NCBI GenBank assembly: GCA_902597795.1
Contig: CACJZA010000006.1
Location: forward strand, 1-64,000
DNA from: an uncultured Alphaproteobacteria bacterium
GTDB taxonomy: Bacteria; Pseudomonadota; Alphaproteobacteria; HIMB59; GCA-002718135
DNA: 64,000 bases
Direction of reading: 5' to 3'
Shown: positions 25,255 through 33,931 of the stretch, in pieces
Layout: each line of letters opens with the position of its first letter
How positions within the stretch are numbered: the stretch's first letter is position 1
Notes under the pieces: model-generated
What the model saw: only the letters and a program-made list of their open reading frames with translations
Told to the model about the DNA's origin: nothing
The model's database searches: none
Program-made: the position numbers and the translations under genes

Positions 25255-26090
25255 TATTCTTTTAAGCCTCCACTTGTTAATCCTGAAATAAACCTTCTTT
25301 GGAACAACATAAATAATATAGCTACTGGTGCTACCATCATGATTGCAGCTGCACTTTGTAAAGCATAATTATTTTCAAATCTAGCTTGAAATGAAAATAG
25401 AATTGTAGCCATTGGCTTAAAATTTGGATCCGTTATAAAGGTAAGGGCAAATAAAAATTCATTCCAAACTGCTAATCCAATTATTAATCCCGCAGTTAAT
25501 ATAACAGGCCATGATAATGGTAATGCTATTCTAAAAAAAATTTGAAATGTATTTGCACCATCAAGTTTTGCAGCATCAAATAATTCATCTGGTAGTCTAA
25601 TCATATAAGATCTAATTAAAAATGTTGCAAAAGGAGCATTTAATGCAGAGTAAATTATTATTAATCCAATATGTGTATTTAATAAACTTAACTCTTTCCA
25701 TAGTAGAAACAAAGGAAGTATATAAAGTTGAGCAGGTATACTTATACCAACTAATAAATATATCGCGATAACAGCTGATCCTTTCGGATTTAATTTTGCT
25801 AAACTGAATCCTGCCAGTGAAGAGACAGCTAAACATAAAATAACAGATCCAAAAACAAGTTTTGCTGAATTAAAAAAAATTTTTGTATATTCTCCAGCAA
25901 TCCAAGCATCAGGAAAATTTTGTAACCTAATTTCAGATGGAGGACCTAAAGGATTTAAGCCAAACTCACTAAAAGGTTTAATAGAATTAAAAAATAAAAC
26001 TAAAATTGGAAGTACTGCTAAAAGTGCAAATAAAATTAATATAAAATGATTTGGTATTGCTTCTTTTCTTCTAAAATTTGAAACTAACAT
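25254..26090 (-). CDS. Sugar ABC transporter permease (MalG type)
   Basis: 278 residues, six membrane segments, with the ABC-contacting EAA loop (DELFDAAKLDGANTFQIFFR, given as its key region). This CUT1-class permease pairs with the one encoded just upstream at 26091-26966. The start directly abuts that gene stop. No ATPase gene is present in this locus. Confidence 0.93.
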   Translation of the reverse strand: MLVSNFRRKEAIPNHFILILFALLAVLPILVLFFNSIKPFSEFGLNPLGPPSEIRLQNFPDAWIAGEYTKIFFNSAKLVFGSVILCLAVSSLAGFSLAKLNPKGSAVIAIYLLVGISIPAQLYILPLFLLWKELSLLNTHIGLIIIYSALNAPFATFLIRSYMIRLPDELFDAAKLDGANTFQIFFRIALPLSWPVILTAGLIIGLAVWNEFLFALTFITDPNFKPMATILFSFQARFENNYALQSAAAIMMVAPVAILFMLFQRRFISGLTSGGLKE

Positions 26091-26966
26091 TTATATTTCC
26101 CAGCCCAATTTTCTTAAAAGACCAAATATTCCAACAATAAATATTACATAAATAAACATTAACGTTCCGACCGCAGATGCATAACCTACATTAAATCTTA
26201 CAAAGGCATGGGTATAAAGATAGTTAGCAACAACTTCTGAGCTGTAAGCTGGTCCACCTCCAGTTAAAATATAAACATAATCAAATACAGGAACAGACCA
26301 AATAATTATGATCATAAGACTAAAAATAAATATTGGTCTAATCATAGGTAAAGTTATATACCTAAATTTTTGAAACTTACTGGCACCTTCTATATCGGCT
26401 GCTTCATATAAATGATTATCAACTTGATACATTCCAGTTAAATAAATCACAACTAAAAATCCCCAAAAATGCCAGCCATCTACAAAAGCAGCTGCATAAA
26501 GTGAAGTTTCTTTTGTGGTAAAAGGAGAAGAGGCCAAAGCTTCTATTCCTATAGACTCAAAAAAACCACCTAATCCATGAATAGGATGGAAAAGATATTT
26601 CCAAATTTGACAATTTACTACACTTGCAAGCATATAAGGAAAAAAGAATGCTAAACGATAAAACATTTGACCGCGTTTAATTCCAGTAAGTAAATATGCA
26701 CACATAAGTGCTATACAAACAGGAACAGTTAAAAAAATAATTGTCCATAAAATGTTATGAAAAATAGCTTTCTTAAAATATCTATCATCAAAGAGTTCTA
26801 TAAAGTTTTCAAAACCAACGTAATTTATTTTACCTAAACCACTCCAATCAGTGAGACATAACGCAAGGCTTAAAATAGATGGAATTCCTATTACAAATAA
26901 ATGAATAAATACTACTGGTATTACAAAATACCAAGCAATGTAACTTTTATTAGATAAAAAATTCAT
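26091..26966 (-). CDS. Sugar ABC transporter permease (MalF/UgpA type)
   Basis: 291 residues with six membrane segments, the standard CUT1 first permease: WYFVIPVVFIHL at the start, LCLTDWSGLGKINYVGFENF before the core, the EAA loop YEAADIEGASKFQKFRYI, and the GGGPAYSSEV segment typical of UgpA/MalF. It is separated from the binding-protein gene by 65 bases that hold a strong hairpin, so it is expected to be made in smaller amounts. Confidence 0.93.
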   Translation of the reverse strand: MNFLSNKSYIAWYFVIPVVFIHLFVIGIPSILSLALCLTDWSGLGKINYVGFENFIELFDDRYFKKAIFHNILWTIIFLTVPVCIALMCAYLLTGIKRGQMFYRLAFFFPYMLASVVNCQIWKYLFHPIHGLGGFFESIGIEALASSPFTTKETSLYAAAFVDGWHFWGFLVVIYLTGMYQVDNHLYEAADIEGASKFQKFRYITLPMIRPIFIFSLMIIIIWSVPVFDYVYILTGGGPAYSSEVVANYLYTHAFVRFNVGYASAVGTLMFIYVIFIVGIFGLLRKLGWEI

Positions 26967-26994
26967 TAAATTATATTTAAAAGAAAATTATAAA

Positions 26995-27021
26995 AAAACG
27001 AAGCTCAAAGAGCTTCGTTTT
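26995..27021 (-). terminator. Hairpin between binding-protein and permease genes
   Basis: A perfect 12-base stem (AAAACGAAGCTC paired with GAGCTTCGTTTT) with a 3-base AAA loop and flanking A/T runs, 11 bases beyond the binding-protein stop. It has the form of an intrinsic terminator. As the permeases have no other obvious promoter, partial read-through or 3-prime mRNA protection is the likely effect. Confidence 0.85.
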
Positions 27022-27031
27022 AAAATATATT

Positions 27032-28360
27032 TTAGTCTCTTAATGGAACAGGCAATGTTTCATTTTTCTTTCTTGCCTTATCCCACATTTTTTGATGATC
27101 ATACATGAAGTCTTCTACAGATATATCACCTGCCCATACAACCTCCATATCTTTCCAGATATGAACACCTGGCTCAGCTGGCCAGAAAGTCCATGTACAA
27201 TATCCATAATTTCCCTCTCCTGTAATTCTAGCATACTCATTTAAGTAACTAGTTACTTGAGGAGAAATAGTGCTTGGGATATCACTTTCATCAAGTAAAA
27301 GTGGCACTACGAACTCTCCAAATTGGAAGTCACTAGCAATATCAATTACGACATCTTTATTAGACATAATCCAATTTAAAACATCAATTGCACCATCTTT
27401 ATTTTTTGCAGCAGCATTTACTGACATTGTAGTACCAATTGCAATCATAAAGTTTGGTCCGCCAGAGTTAGATGACAGAGATGGTAAAGGAGCCCAACCC
27501 CATTCATCACCAGATTGGCCAATACCTAAACTTGTTGCTTGGAATGTCCAAGTTCCAATTGTCATCATTGCTGCTCCGCGAGTAGCAAATTGTGCATGGA
27601 AATCATCCCATCCAATAGCATAGTAGTTTTCTAAACTACCAGACCACCAGCCTTCATCAACCATATGTTTTTTAAGAAGTTCTAAAGCCTCAACAAATAC
27701 TGGATCAGTCCATTCTCTTTCACCAGTAATTGCTTCGTAAACAGCTTGAGGACCAGCATAATTGTTTAAATAAATTCCAACTAAATGTTCGTGGGTTGGT
27801 TGCCAACCAGAAGAACCGTATGTGTAAACATCCATTCCTTTAGCTTTAATTTTACCAGCTACATCCTCTAACTCTTCTAATGTAGTTGGAACTTTCCATC
27901 CATTTTCCTCAAAAAGAGTTTTGTTATAAAGCATTACCATTGACTCATGAGTTTTAGGAATAGCATATAAACTTCCTTCAAAAACTCCTGAACTATATGC
28001 CCATGGTATTAATTTATCTTTCCACCCAAATTCGTCAGCATATGAATCAAGATTTTCCAACATACCTGCTTCTTGATATTCTTTTACATAAGAAGGACCA
28101 GGTGTTTCGACAATATCAGGACCCATACCAGCCAGCATTGATGTACGTAATGATTCTATACGCGTTTCATTTGGCTCAAATTGTATTTCTAATTCATACT
28201 TATCTTGAGCACTATTATAAGCATTTTGTAACTTTTCTAAAAATATAGGATCTCTATCTGCATTAGATTCCATAGACCAAGTAACTTTGGTTTTTGAAAA
28301 TGCAGAAAAGGAAACCGATAAAATTATTGCAGAAACAAAACTTATTATTGTTTTTATCAT
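27032..28360 (-). CDS. Sugar ABC transporter substrate-binding protein (family 1)
   Basis: 442 residues with a signal peptide (ISFVSAIILSVSFSAFS) and the family 1 fold: ITFEPNE-like start, LRTSMLAGMGPDIVETPG, AIPKTHESMVMLYNKTLFEENG and GAAMMTIGTWT. It is periplasmic and gives the CUT1 importer its specificity; the sugar cannot be named. A GGAGG ribosome-binding site precedes the ATG. It is first in the operon and followed by a hairpin. Confidence 0.94.
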   Translation of the reverse strand: MIKTIISFVSAIILSVSFSAFSKTKVTWSMESNADRDPIFLEKLQNAYNSAQDKYELEIQFEPNETRIESLRTSMLAGMGPDIVETPGPSYVKEYQEAGMLENLDSYADEFGWKDKLIPWAYSSGVFEGSLYAIPKTHESMVMLYNKTLFEENGWKVPTTLEELEDVAGKIKAKGMDVYTYGSSGWQPTHEHLVGIYLNNYAGPQAVYEAITGEREWTDPVFVEALELLKKHMVDEGWWSGSLENYYAIGWDDFHAQFATRGAAMMTIGTWTFQATSLGIGQSGDEWGWAPLPSLSSNSGGPNFMIAIGTTMSVNAAAKNKDGAIDVLNWIMSNKDVVIDIASDFQFGEFVVPLLLDESDIPSTISPQVTSYLNEYARITGEGNYGYCTWTFWPAEPGVHIWKDMEVVWAGDISVEDFMYDHQKMWDKARKKNETLPVPLRD

Positions 28361-28510
28361 AATTCCTCCATTTAATGGTTATACCTTAAAGAAATTCAGT
28401 ATCACTTCAAGTTAATATATTTCAATCAATAATACCTAGGTACTGATTAAATAAATTAGAATTTATTTTTAATAGTAATTTAATATAAAAAATATTAAGA
28501 TATTATTTTA
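28361..28510. promoter_or_regulatory. Divergent control region of the first sugar locus
   Basis: 150 bases between the binding-protein gene (leftward) and the aldolase gene (rightward). A perfect 10-base palindrome, TACCTAGGTA, lies at 28433-28442, with flanking AATCA and TGATT at unequal distance. It could be half of an operator for a sugar-responsive repressor, but no regulator gene is nearby. No clear -35/-10 pair was identified. Confidence 0.35.
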
Positions 28511-29299
28511 ATGAAAAACAAATTATTTCAAATATGGAATAAAGGTGAAGCATCAGTTAATGCTTGGTTGTCTATACCTAATTCTTTTACTGCAGAAGCA
28601 TTTGGTAAAATGGGTTGGGACTCTGTTACAATTGATATGCAACATGGACAAAATGATTATTCTACTGCTATCGCAATGGTTCAGGGATTGTCAAATAGTG
28701 ACACAGTGCCAATGACAAGAGTGCCTTGGAATGAACCTGGCATTATTATGAAAATGTTAGATCTTGGAGTTCAGGGTATCATTGCTCCTATGATCAATAC
28801 AAAAGAAGATTGCGAAAAATTTGTTTCTTATTGTTATTATCCTCCTATTGGTCAAAGAAGTTTTGGTCCAATGAGAGCTCAGATTGCATATGGAGCAGAT
28901 TATCACCAGCATGCGAATAAAAATATAGTAAGTTTTGCAATGGTTGAAACAAAAGAGGCAGTCGAAAATTTAGATGCAATTCTTTCGGTTCCAAACTTAA
29001 CTGGTATTTATATTGGGCCTGCGGATATGAGTTCTTCTTATGGTTTGCCACCTAAATTTGATGTTCGTGAAGATCCGGTATTTTCAAACATTAAAATGAT
29101 TGCAAAAAAGGCAAAAGAAAAAGGAAAAATTGCTGGTATTCATAATGGATCAGTTAAGTATATGAAAGAAATGATGGAATGCGGTTTTCAATTTACGACC
29201 TTACTTTCTGACTTTAGAATGATGACATCACATGCTGAAAGTTTATTAAAAGAATTGAAAGATGTAGATACTAAATCTGATAATACCAGTGCTTACTAA
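28511..29299 (+). CDS. HpcH/HpaI-family aldolase
   Basis: 262 residues, full length. Family landmarks: WDSVTIDMQHGQND (catalytic His and nearby acid), MTRVPWNEPGIIMKMLDLG, QGIIAPMINTKEDCE with a metal-side acid, and the GIYIGPADMSSSYG loop. These metal-dependent class II aldolases cleave 2-keto-3-deoxy acids to pyruvate and an aldehyde. Divergent placement from the sugar importer suggests that it splits the final keto-deoxy acid from the imported sugar (inference). The exact substrate is not readable. Confidence 0.92.
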   Translation: MKNKLFQIWNKGEASVNAWLSIPNSFTAEAFGKMGWDSVTIDMQHGQNDYSTAIAMVQGLSNSDTVPMTRVPWNEPGIIMKMLDLGVQGIIAPMINTKEDCEKFVSYCYYPPIGQRSFGPMRAQIAYGADYHQHANKNIVSFAMVETKEAVENLDAILSVPNLTGIYIGPADMSSSYGLPPKFDVREDPVFSNIKMIAKKAKEKGKIAGIHNGSVKYMKEMMECGFQFTTLLSDFRMMTSHAESLLKELKDVDTKSDNTSAY

Positions 29300-29306
29300 T
29301 AGTCAC

Positions 29307-31121
29307 TTAATTACTAACTAGATCCTCTTCCATTTTAATTAATTCATACCATCTATTCTCTTTTATATTGAGATCACTATTAAGAACTTCCATTTTAGAA
29401 GTTATTTCTTGATAGCGTTCATAATTTTCCAAATATAAGTTTATATCCTTCAATTCATTTTTAATATCTTCTAATTCTTGCTGAATATTTTTTATTTGGT
29501 TTGGTAATTGCTCTAATTCATATTGAAACTTGTATGATAGTTTAGGTTTAGAATTCTTTGCTTTGTTATTTTCTAGATGTGATTTTTTTGTTTCTTTATT
29601 TTTTACAACTTGTTGATTTTCAGATTTTAAAAAATCACTATATCCTCCAAAGAACAATGATACATTTCCATCTTCTTTGAAATGTAGAATTTTATTTACA
29701 GTTTGATCTAAAAAATCTCGATCATGTGATACAATTAATAACGTTCCATTATAATTTGATAACATTTCAGTTAATAGATCTAGTGTTTCTAAATCTAAAT
29801 CATTTGTTGGCTCATCTAAAATAAGTCCAGTTTTGGGATTAGCTAATACTTTTGCTAAAAGTAATCTATTTTGCTCTCCTCCTGATAATGTTTGTATCGT
29901 ATGATTGACATTTTTAGGATCAAACTGAAAATCTTTCACATAACTACAAACATGCCTATCTCTTCCCTGAACTTTTAAATAATCTCCCCCAGAGGGCACT
30001 AAAATATCTTTAATAGATTTTCTGCCATTAAGATCATTACGCATCTGATCAAAATAAGAAAATTCTAAATTTTTTTTCAATTTAATTTTACCTTTAGTAA
30101 TTTTTATTTCATTAAGAATGGTACGAAGAAAAGTTGATTTACCACTGCCATTATTACCTAAAAGACCGATACGATCATTTTTTGAAATTTTAATAGATAG
30201 ATTTTTAAAAACAAATTCACTTTGATTTGGATATTTCACAAAAACTTCTTGAAGTTCAGCAATAAATTTTGATTGATCTGTAGATTTTTTAGAAACTTGA
30301 GGTCTTAAAGATTTAATTGCACTTCTATAAGATGCTTCATCTTTTTCTAATTGCGCTTTTAATTCTTTTGCTCTTTTTAATCGTTTTTCATTACGCTTAA
30401 CTCGCGCCTTTACTCCTTTGTTTGCCCACTCGAGCTCAATGTTGACAAATTGTTTTCTATTTCTTAATTCTCTATATTCTTGATCGAGTAATTCCTCAGA
30501 CCATTTATCAAAATCTTTAAACCCTCTAGGACTTACTCGTAATTTTCCTCTATCTATCCAAAAAACTTTATTAGTAAAATTACTGAGAAAAGTTCTATCA
30601 TGGCTGACACATATAATTGTCTTATTAAAATTTCGTAAATAACTTTCTAACCATTCAATACATTGCAAATCTAGATGGTTGGTTGGCTCATCTAATAACA
30701 AAACATCAGAGTCTTTTAATAAAGACCTAATTAAATAAACTTTTCTTTTTTGACCTCCTGAAAGATCTTCAACATTAGCAAATTTGTCTAAATTGAGTTT
30801 ATTGCAAAATATATCAACAAAATGTTTATTTTGTTCGTTAAGTAAATCTGAAAAATTCTCTTCAATGGTTTTATTATCTAGTTTTTCAAATTTCTGATTA
30901 AAATATCCAACTTTAAGACCAGGGTAATTCCATAATTCTCCTGCATCTAAATCTTGATCACCATAAATAGTCTTCATTAAGGTAGTTTTGCCAACACCAT
31001 TTTTGCCAACAAGCGCAATCATATCACCCTTGTGTAAATTTAAGTTTAGATCTTGGAAAATAACTTTTTTGCCAAATTTGATTTCTACATCTCTTAGAGA
31101 AAATAATAAATCACTAGCCAC
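29307..31121 (-). CDS. ABC-F family ATPase (Uup-like)
   Basis: 604 residues: two ATP-binding domains in one soluble chain, with Walker A GKNGVGKTTL and GNNGSGKSTF, signatures LSGGQKR and LSGGEQNR, and Walker B LLLDEPTNHLDL and LILDEPTNDLDL. There are no membrane segments. A linker rich in Arg/Lys joins the domains and the C-terminal coiled coil (residues about 530-600) is typical of Uup. ABC-F proteins act on the ribosome or, for Uup, also on branched DNA. It converges with the aldolase gene with 7 bases between. Confidence 0.93.
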   Translation of the reverse strand: MASDLLFSLRDVEIKFGKKVIFQDLNLNLHKGDMIALVGKNGVGKTTLMKTIYGDQDLDAGELWNYPGLKVGYFNQKFEKLDNKTIEENFSDLLNEQNKHFVDIFCNKLNLDKFANVEDLSGGQKRKVYLIRSLLKDSDVLLLDEPTNHLDLQCIEWLESYLRNFNKTIICVSHDRTFLSNFTNKVFWIDRGKLRVSPRGFKDFDKWSEELLDQEYRELRNRKQFVNIELEWANKGVKARVKRNEKRLKRAKELKAQLEKDEASYRSAIKSLRPQVSKKSTDQSKFIAELQEVFVKYPNQSEFVFKNLSIKISKNDRIGLLGNNGSGKSTFLRTILNEIKITKGKIKLKKNLEFSYFDQMRNDLNGRKSIKDILVPSGGDYLKVQGRDRHVCSYVKDFQFDPKNVNHTIQTLSGGEQNRLLLAKVLANPKTGLILDEPTNDLDLETLDLLTEMLSNYNGTLLIVSHDRDFLDQTVNKILHFKEDGNVSLFFGGYSDFLKSENQQVVKNKETKKSHLENNKAKNSKPKLSYKFQYELEQLPNQIKNIQQELEDIKNELKDINLYLENYERYQEITSKMEVLNSDLNIKENRWYELIKMEEDLVSN

Positions 31122-31132
31122 TAATTTAAGTC

Positions 31133-31249
31133 TTATATAATTTTGTAATAAACAACAATAAAATCAAGGATCATAAATATCAGAAATAGTATTGCTACTC
31201 TAGTTAATGACCATTGGCCTTTTGGAAAAATAAAATTTAGAAACTTCAT
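31133..31249 (-). CDS. Possible 38-residue single-span membrane protein
   Basis: A short ATG-started frame in the gap between two genes. It begins FIFPKGQWSLTRVAI after a short start and has one hydrophobic helix (ILFLIFMILDFIVVYY). No family is recognised. The composition looks like a real small membrane protein and it fits exactly between the neighbours on the same strand, but support is limited to that. Confidence 0.45.
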   Translation of the reverse strand: MKFLNFIFPKGQWSLTRVAILFLIFMILDFIVVYYKII

Positions 31250-31255
31250 ATTAAT

Positions 31256-31861
31256 TTACTTACCTTGTAACCTAATCCATTTAATACAATCTTCAAGTCT
31301 ATCATCTCCCCAAAATACTTCCTTGCCTTGATATATAAACGAAGGACTCCCAAAAACTCCTTTTTTGTAGGCATATTCAGTATTGCTTAGATATTTATCC
31401 TTTATTTCCTGCTCATTAGCTTTCTTTATAGTTTCTTCTGGATCTAAGTTAAGCTCTTTAAATATTTCGTTTAAGTTTGGCTGTGTAGCTGGTTCTTTTC
31501 CTTGCTGAAACCATCTTTGATATGTTTTGTAAACATAATCAACTCCCCACCCTTCATTCATTCCAAGAATGGCAATTTGATTTGCTAAATCAAATTCTTT
31601 TAATGGATATGGTGCTGGTACCTTAGCTTCAAAACCGTAAAATTTTGCTCGTCTTTCAATATCTCTCCACATGTAATCTGATTTTATTTTTTTAGCTGGC
31701 GGTGTGAATGGAATATTATCCATGTCCATCATAATTTTTCGAACACTAAAAGGATGCCAATTAAATTTAATGTTTTCTTTTTGTGAAACCTCATGCAACC
31801 TGTTGACTGTTAAATAAGTATAAGTACTTCCTATCGAAAACCAAAAATTTACCTCTTCCAT
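31256..31861 (-). CDS. 2-hydroxychromene-2-carboxylate isomerase-like protein (DsbA family)
   Basis: 201 residues. The start NFWFSIGSTYTYLTVNRL is the family pattern where Ser replaces the DsbA CxxC cysteine, and the end VFGSPSFIYQGKEVFWGDDRL is the cis-Pro loop. Relatives use glutathione to isomerise aromatic ring-cleavage products or act as kappa-class glutathione transferases. It lies next to a glutathione transferase gene on the same strand, which fits a glutathione-linked role. The substrate is unknown. Confidence 0.9.
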   Translation of the reverse strand: MEEVNFWFSIGSTYTYLTVNRLHEVSQKENIKFNWHPFSVRKIMMDMDNIPFTPPAKKIKSDYMWRDIERRAKFYGFEAKVPAPYPLKEFDLANQIAILGMNEGWGVDYVYKTYQRWFQQGKEPATQPNLNEIFKELNLDPEETIKKANEQEIKDKYLSNTEYAYKKGVFGSPSFIYQGKEVFWGDDRLEDCIKWIRLQGK

Positions 31862-31887
31862 AAGATTACTTTATAAATTTTATATAT

Positions 31888-32739
31888 TTATTCAACAATT
31901 ATTTCATCTGGTGTTGTATCAGTATCAATAATTGAGTTCCATGTAATACCACTTTTACCTGATCCAAATTTTGCACCTTTGTTTGTAAATGGAAGTTTAT
32001 ATAATTCAGATTCAAAATATTTTTGCATTTTGGGAAGTTGTTTAAAATTATTAAAAAAATCAGAAATCAGAGGATATTTAAGCAAATCAAAAACATTATT
32101 TTTATCTGCATTTTCAACAAAATTATAATAAAGCAAAAACTCACAATAAAGATCTAAAATGTCAAAAAGGTTAAAATCTGGAGAAGAAATTTTATTACCT
32201 ACTAAAAATAATTTTGTTTTGCTTTTATCTTTTGAAGAAAGCCAATGTTCAAATTTCTGAAGTTTACCAGAGTTAGAATGTTCAAATGCGTTATTGTAAA
32301 CTTCTTTAGCCGCTAGTAATTCTTCATCTTTAGAATTAAAATGGGTGTAAGCAAATCTTGTTACAATTGATCTTAGATCTACGGTTTCTTGAAGTAACTG
32401 CTCACACTCTAGCTCTTCCTCTTGCGTCCCACCAAACATACCAAATTCTTTACCCAAAAAAGTTAGACAGGTAATGGAATGAGATATTATGAATTCTTTA
32501 TCATCCTTTAAATATTTTAAGTATGGTAAATTAATTAAACTATTTTTTTTCTTTAAATTAATTTTATCATTATCATGCCAAGAACTTCCCTCATATATAA
32601 TCTGATTATTTTCTTCCTTAGGAAGCACTTTATAAATTTTTGCTATTAGAGGAACACCTGCATAAATAATCATTTGTCTTGATGCAGATCCAAGCCCCTT
32701 AGTACTCCAGTATCCAAGTGTTATTTTATTAAGATCCAT
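31888..32739 (-). CDS. Glutathione S-transferase-like protein
   Basis: About 283 residues from the ATG at 32739; the frame extends to a TTG at 32766 but the ATG start gives the normal N-terminus (ITLGYWSTKGLGSASRQMI). That start resembles mu/sigma-class enzymes with Tyr and the arm leading to the glutathione site; SHSITCLTFLGKEFGMFG is the helix after the thioredoxin-like part, and the rest is helical. It is longer than typical (200-220), with extra C-terminal residues. Cytoplasmic; the substrate is unknown. Confidence 0.8.
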   Translation of the reverse strand: MDLNKITLGYWSTKGLGSASRQMIIYAGVPLIAKIYKVLPKEENNQIIYEGSSWHDNDKINLKKKNSLINLPYLKYLKDDKEFIISHSITCLTFLGKEFGMFGGTQEEELECEQLLQETVDLRSIVTRFAYTHFNSKDEELLAAKEVYNNAFEHSNSGKLQKFEHWLSSKDKSKTKLFLVGNKISSPDFNLFDILDLYCEFLLYYNFVENADKNNVFDLLKYPLISDFFNNFKQLPKMQKYFESELYKLPFTNKGAKFGSGKSGITWNSIIDTDTTPDEIIVE

Positions 32740-32931
32740 AAAAAAATAATTTAAATTAAATATCAATTTATAATCATTTTAAGTTTATTTTACAAAAAAA
32801 ATTATATTTATTTCAAAATTTTAAGTTTACCATGAAGTAATAACCTAAAATTTATTTTTAAAAAAAATATTTTTAATATTTTAGTAATAATTATATTATA
32901 ATTTTTTTTTAATTTCAAAAAAGGAGTTAAA

Positions 32932-33549
32932 ATGATCGTTGGAAGTTGGCAATATAAAATTAGTAATGATAGAGCAATGTCAGGATATAATATTGTTTCA
33001 AAGTATGCAGAAAAATATGGTGCTATAGGAACTTCAATAGCAACACATCAAGGTGCAGATACATCAGTATATAATATTGATATTGGATATAATAATTACC
33101 AACACTTTGGTGAAATGGATGATAGTTGGAGTACAGATAGTGAATTTGGTTCAGAGATGGAAGCTTATTTTGGAATGAGTGAACATGTTAGAATGAATTT
33201 CTATGAACCTTTAATGCACGAAATGCCATTCAATGGTGTTAAAAGCTGCTTTGCTATCTGGAAATTTTCTCACCCAAATAGAGAGTTAGTTCTAAAGGAG
33301 TCAGAAACTTTCTTTAAATATTGGATGGATAATGGATCAACAGGATGTACTGTTGGAACTTTAAGTGGAGCCGATTTTGGTAAATACGCTTTTGGTGCCA
33401 GATTTAACAATATGGCTGATTATGGAAAAGCAGAGGATAAGTTGAATGGAGATAAAGTGTGGGACAATCACCAGGAAATGCTAAGCTCAACAATTTGGGA
33501 TGGATTTAATCTTAGAAGAGTTTTAGCTGAAAATGGATGGAAAGAATGA
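32932..33549 (+). CDS. Protein of unknown function, 205 residues
   Basis: Not recognised. No signal peptide or membrane segment. The sequence is rich in Tyr, Asn, Gly and Met (e.g. MSGYNIVSKYAEKYGAIGTS, HFGEMDDSWSTDSEFGSEME), with two stretches that could be related ferredoxin-like (dimeric alpha/beta barrel) halves. A strong AAGGAG site precedes the ATG after an AT-rich leader. Its stop overlaps the start of a YdhR-like gene in ATGA, so both are made together. A NIPSNAP-like or stress-type monooxygenase relative is a guess. Confidence 0.7.
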   Translation: MIVGSWQYKISNDRAMSGYNIVSKYAEKYGAIGTSIATHQGADTSVYNIDIGYNNYQHFGEMDDSWSTDSEFGSEMEAYFGMSEHVRMNFYEPLMHEMPFNGVKSCFAIWKFSHPNRELVLKESETFFKYWMDNGSTGCTVGTLSGADFGKYAFGARFNNMADYGKAEDKLNGDKVWDNHQEMLSSTIWDGFNLRRVLAENGWKE

Positions 33550-33863
33550 AAATTTTAATTATTAATTTTAATCTTAAAAACTTGGGTGTTGATGATTTCA
33601 AGGCTCAAGCGCATATTGATGCTATGGATTTCCGTAGTGTAGAAGGTTTAATATCTAAATACTTCATCGGTGATGAAAATGATAATGTTTATGGAGGAGT
33701 TTATATTTTTAAAGATGAAGATAGTCTGGAGAAATATAAAAATGGTCCAATATTTGAATTTTTATCCACTCATGAAAACTTTGATAACTTTACTACTAAA
33801 GAACATGATGTAATTGATGGACCATCCATAATAGCGGGGGCTAAAACAGAGACCATTTCATAA
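33546..33863 (+). CDS. YdhR-like putative monooxygenase
   Basis: About 105 residues from the ATG at 33546, which overlaps the upstream TGA; a frame-internal ATG nine bases earlier is less likely. It has the YdhR pattern (VYGGVYIFKDEDSLEKYKNGP and FDNFTTKEHDVID) of small dimeric alpha/beta-barrel proteins called putative monooxygenases. It is coupled to the unknown 205-residue protein and followed by a good terminator, making a two-gene unit. Activity and substrate are unproven. Confidence 0.75.
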   Translation: MKILIINFNLKNLGVDDFKAQAHIDAMDFRSVEGLISKYFIGDENDNVYGGVYIFKDEDSLEKYKNGPIFEFLSTHENFDNFTTKEHDVIDGPSIIAGAKTETIS

Positions 33864-33867
33864 AAAT

Positions 33868-33892
33868 AAAGCGGACTATTTTTGTCCGCTTT
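33868..33892 (+). terminator. Intrinsic terminator of the two-gene unit
   Basis: A 9-base stem (AAAGCGGAC paired with GTCCGCTTT) with a 7-base T-rich loop, followed by TTTCTTTTT, directly after the YdhR-like stop. Confidence 0.9.
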
Positions 33893-33931
33893 TTCTTTTT
33901 ATCAATGTAAAATCAATTTAATTTAGATCAT

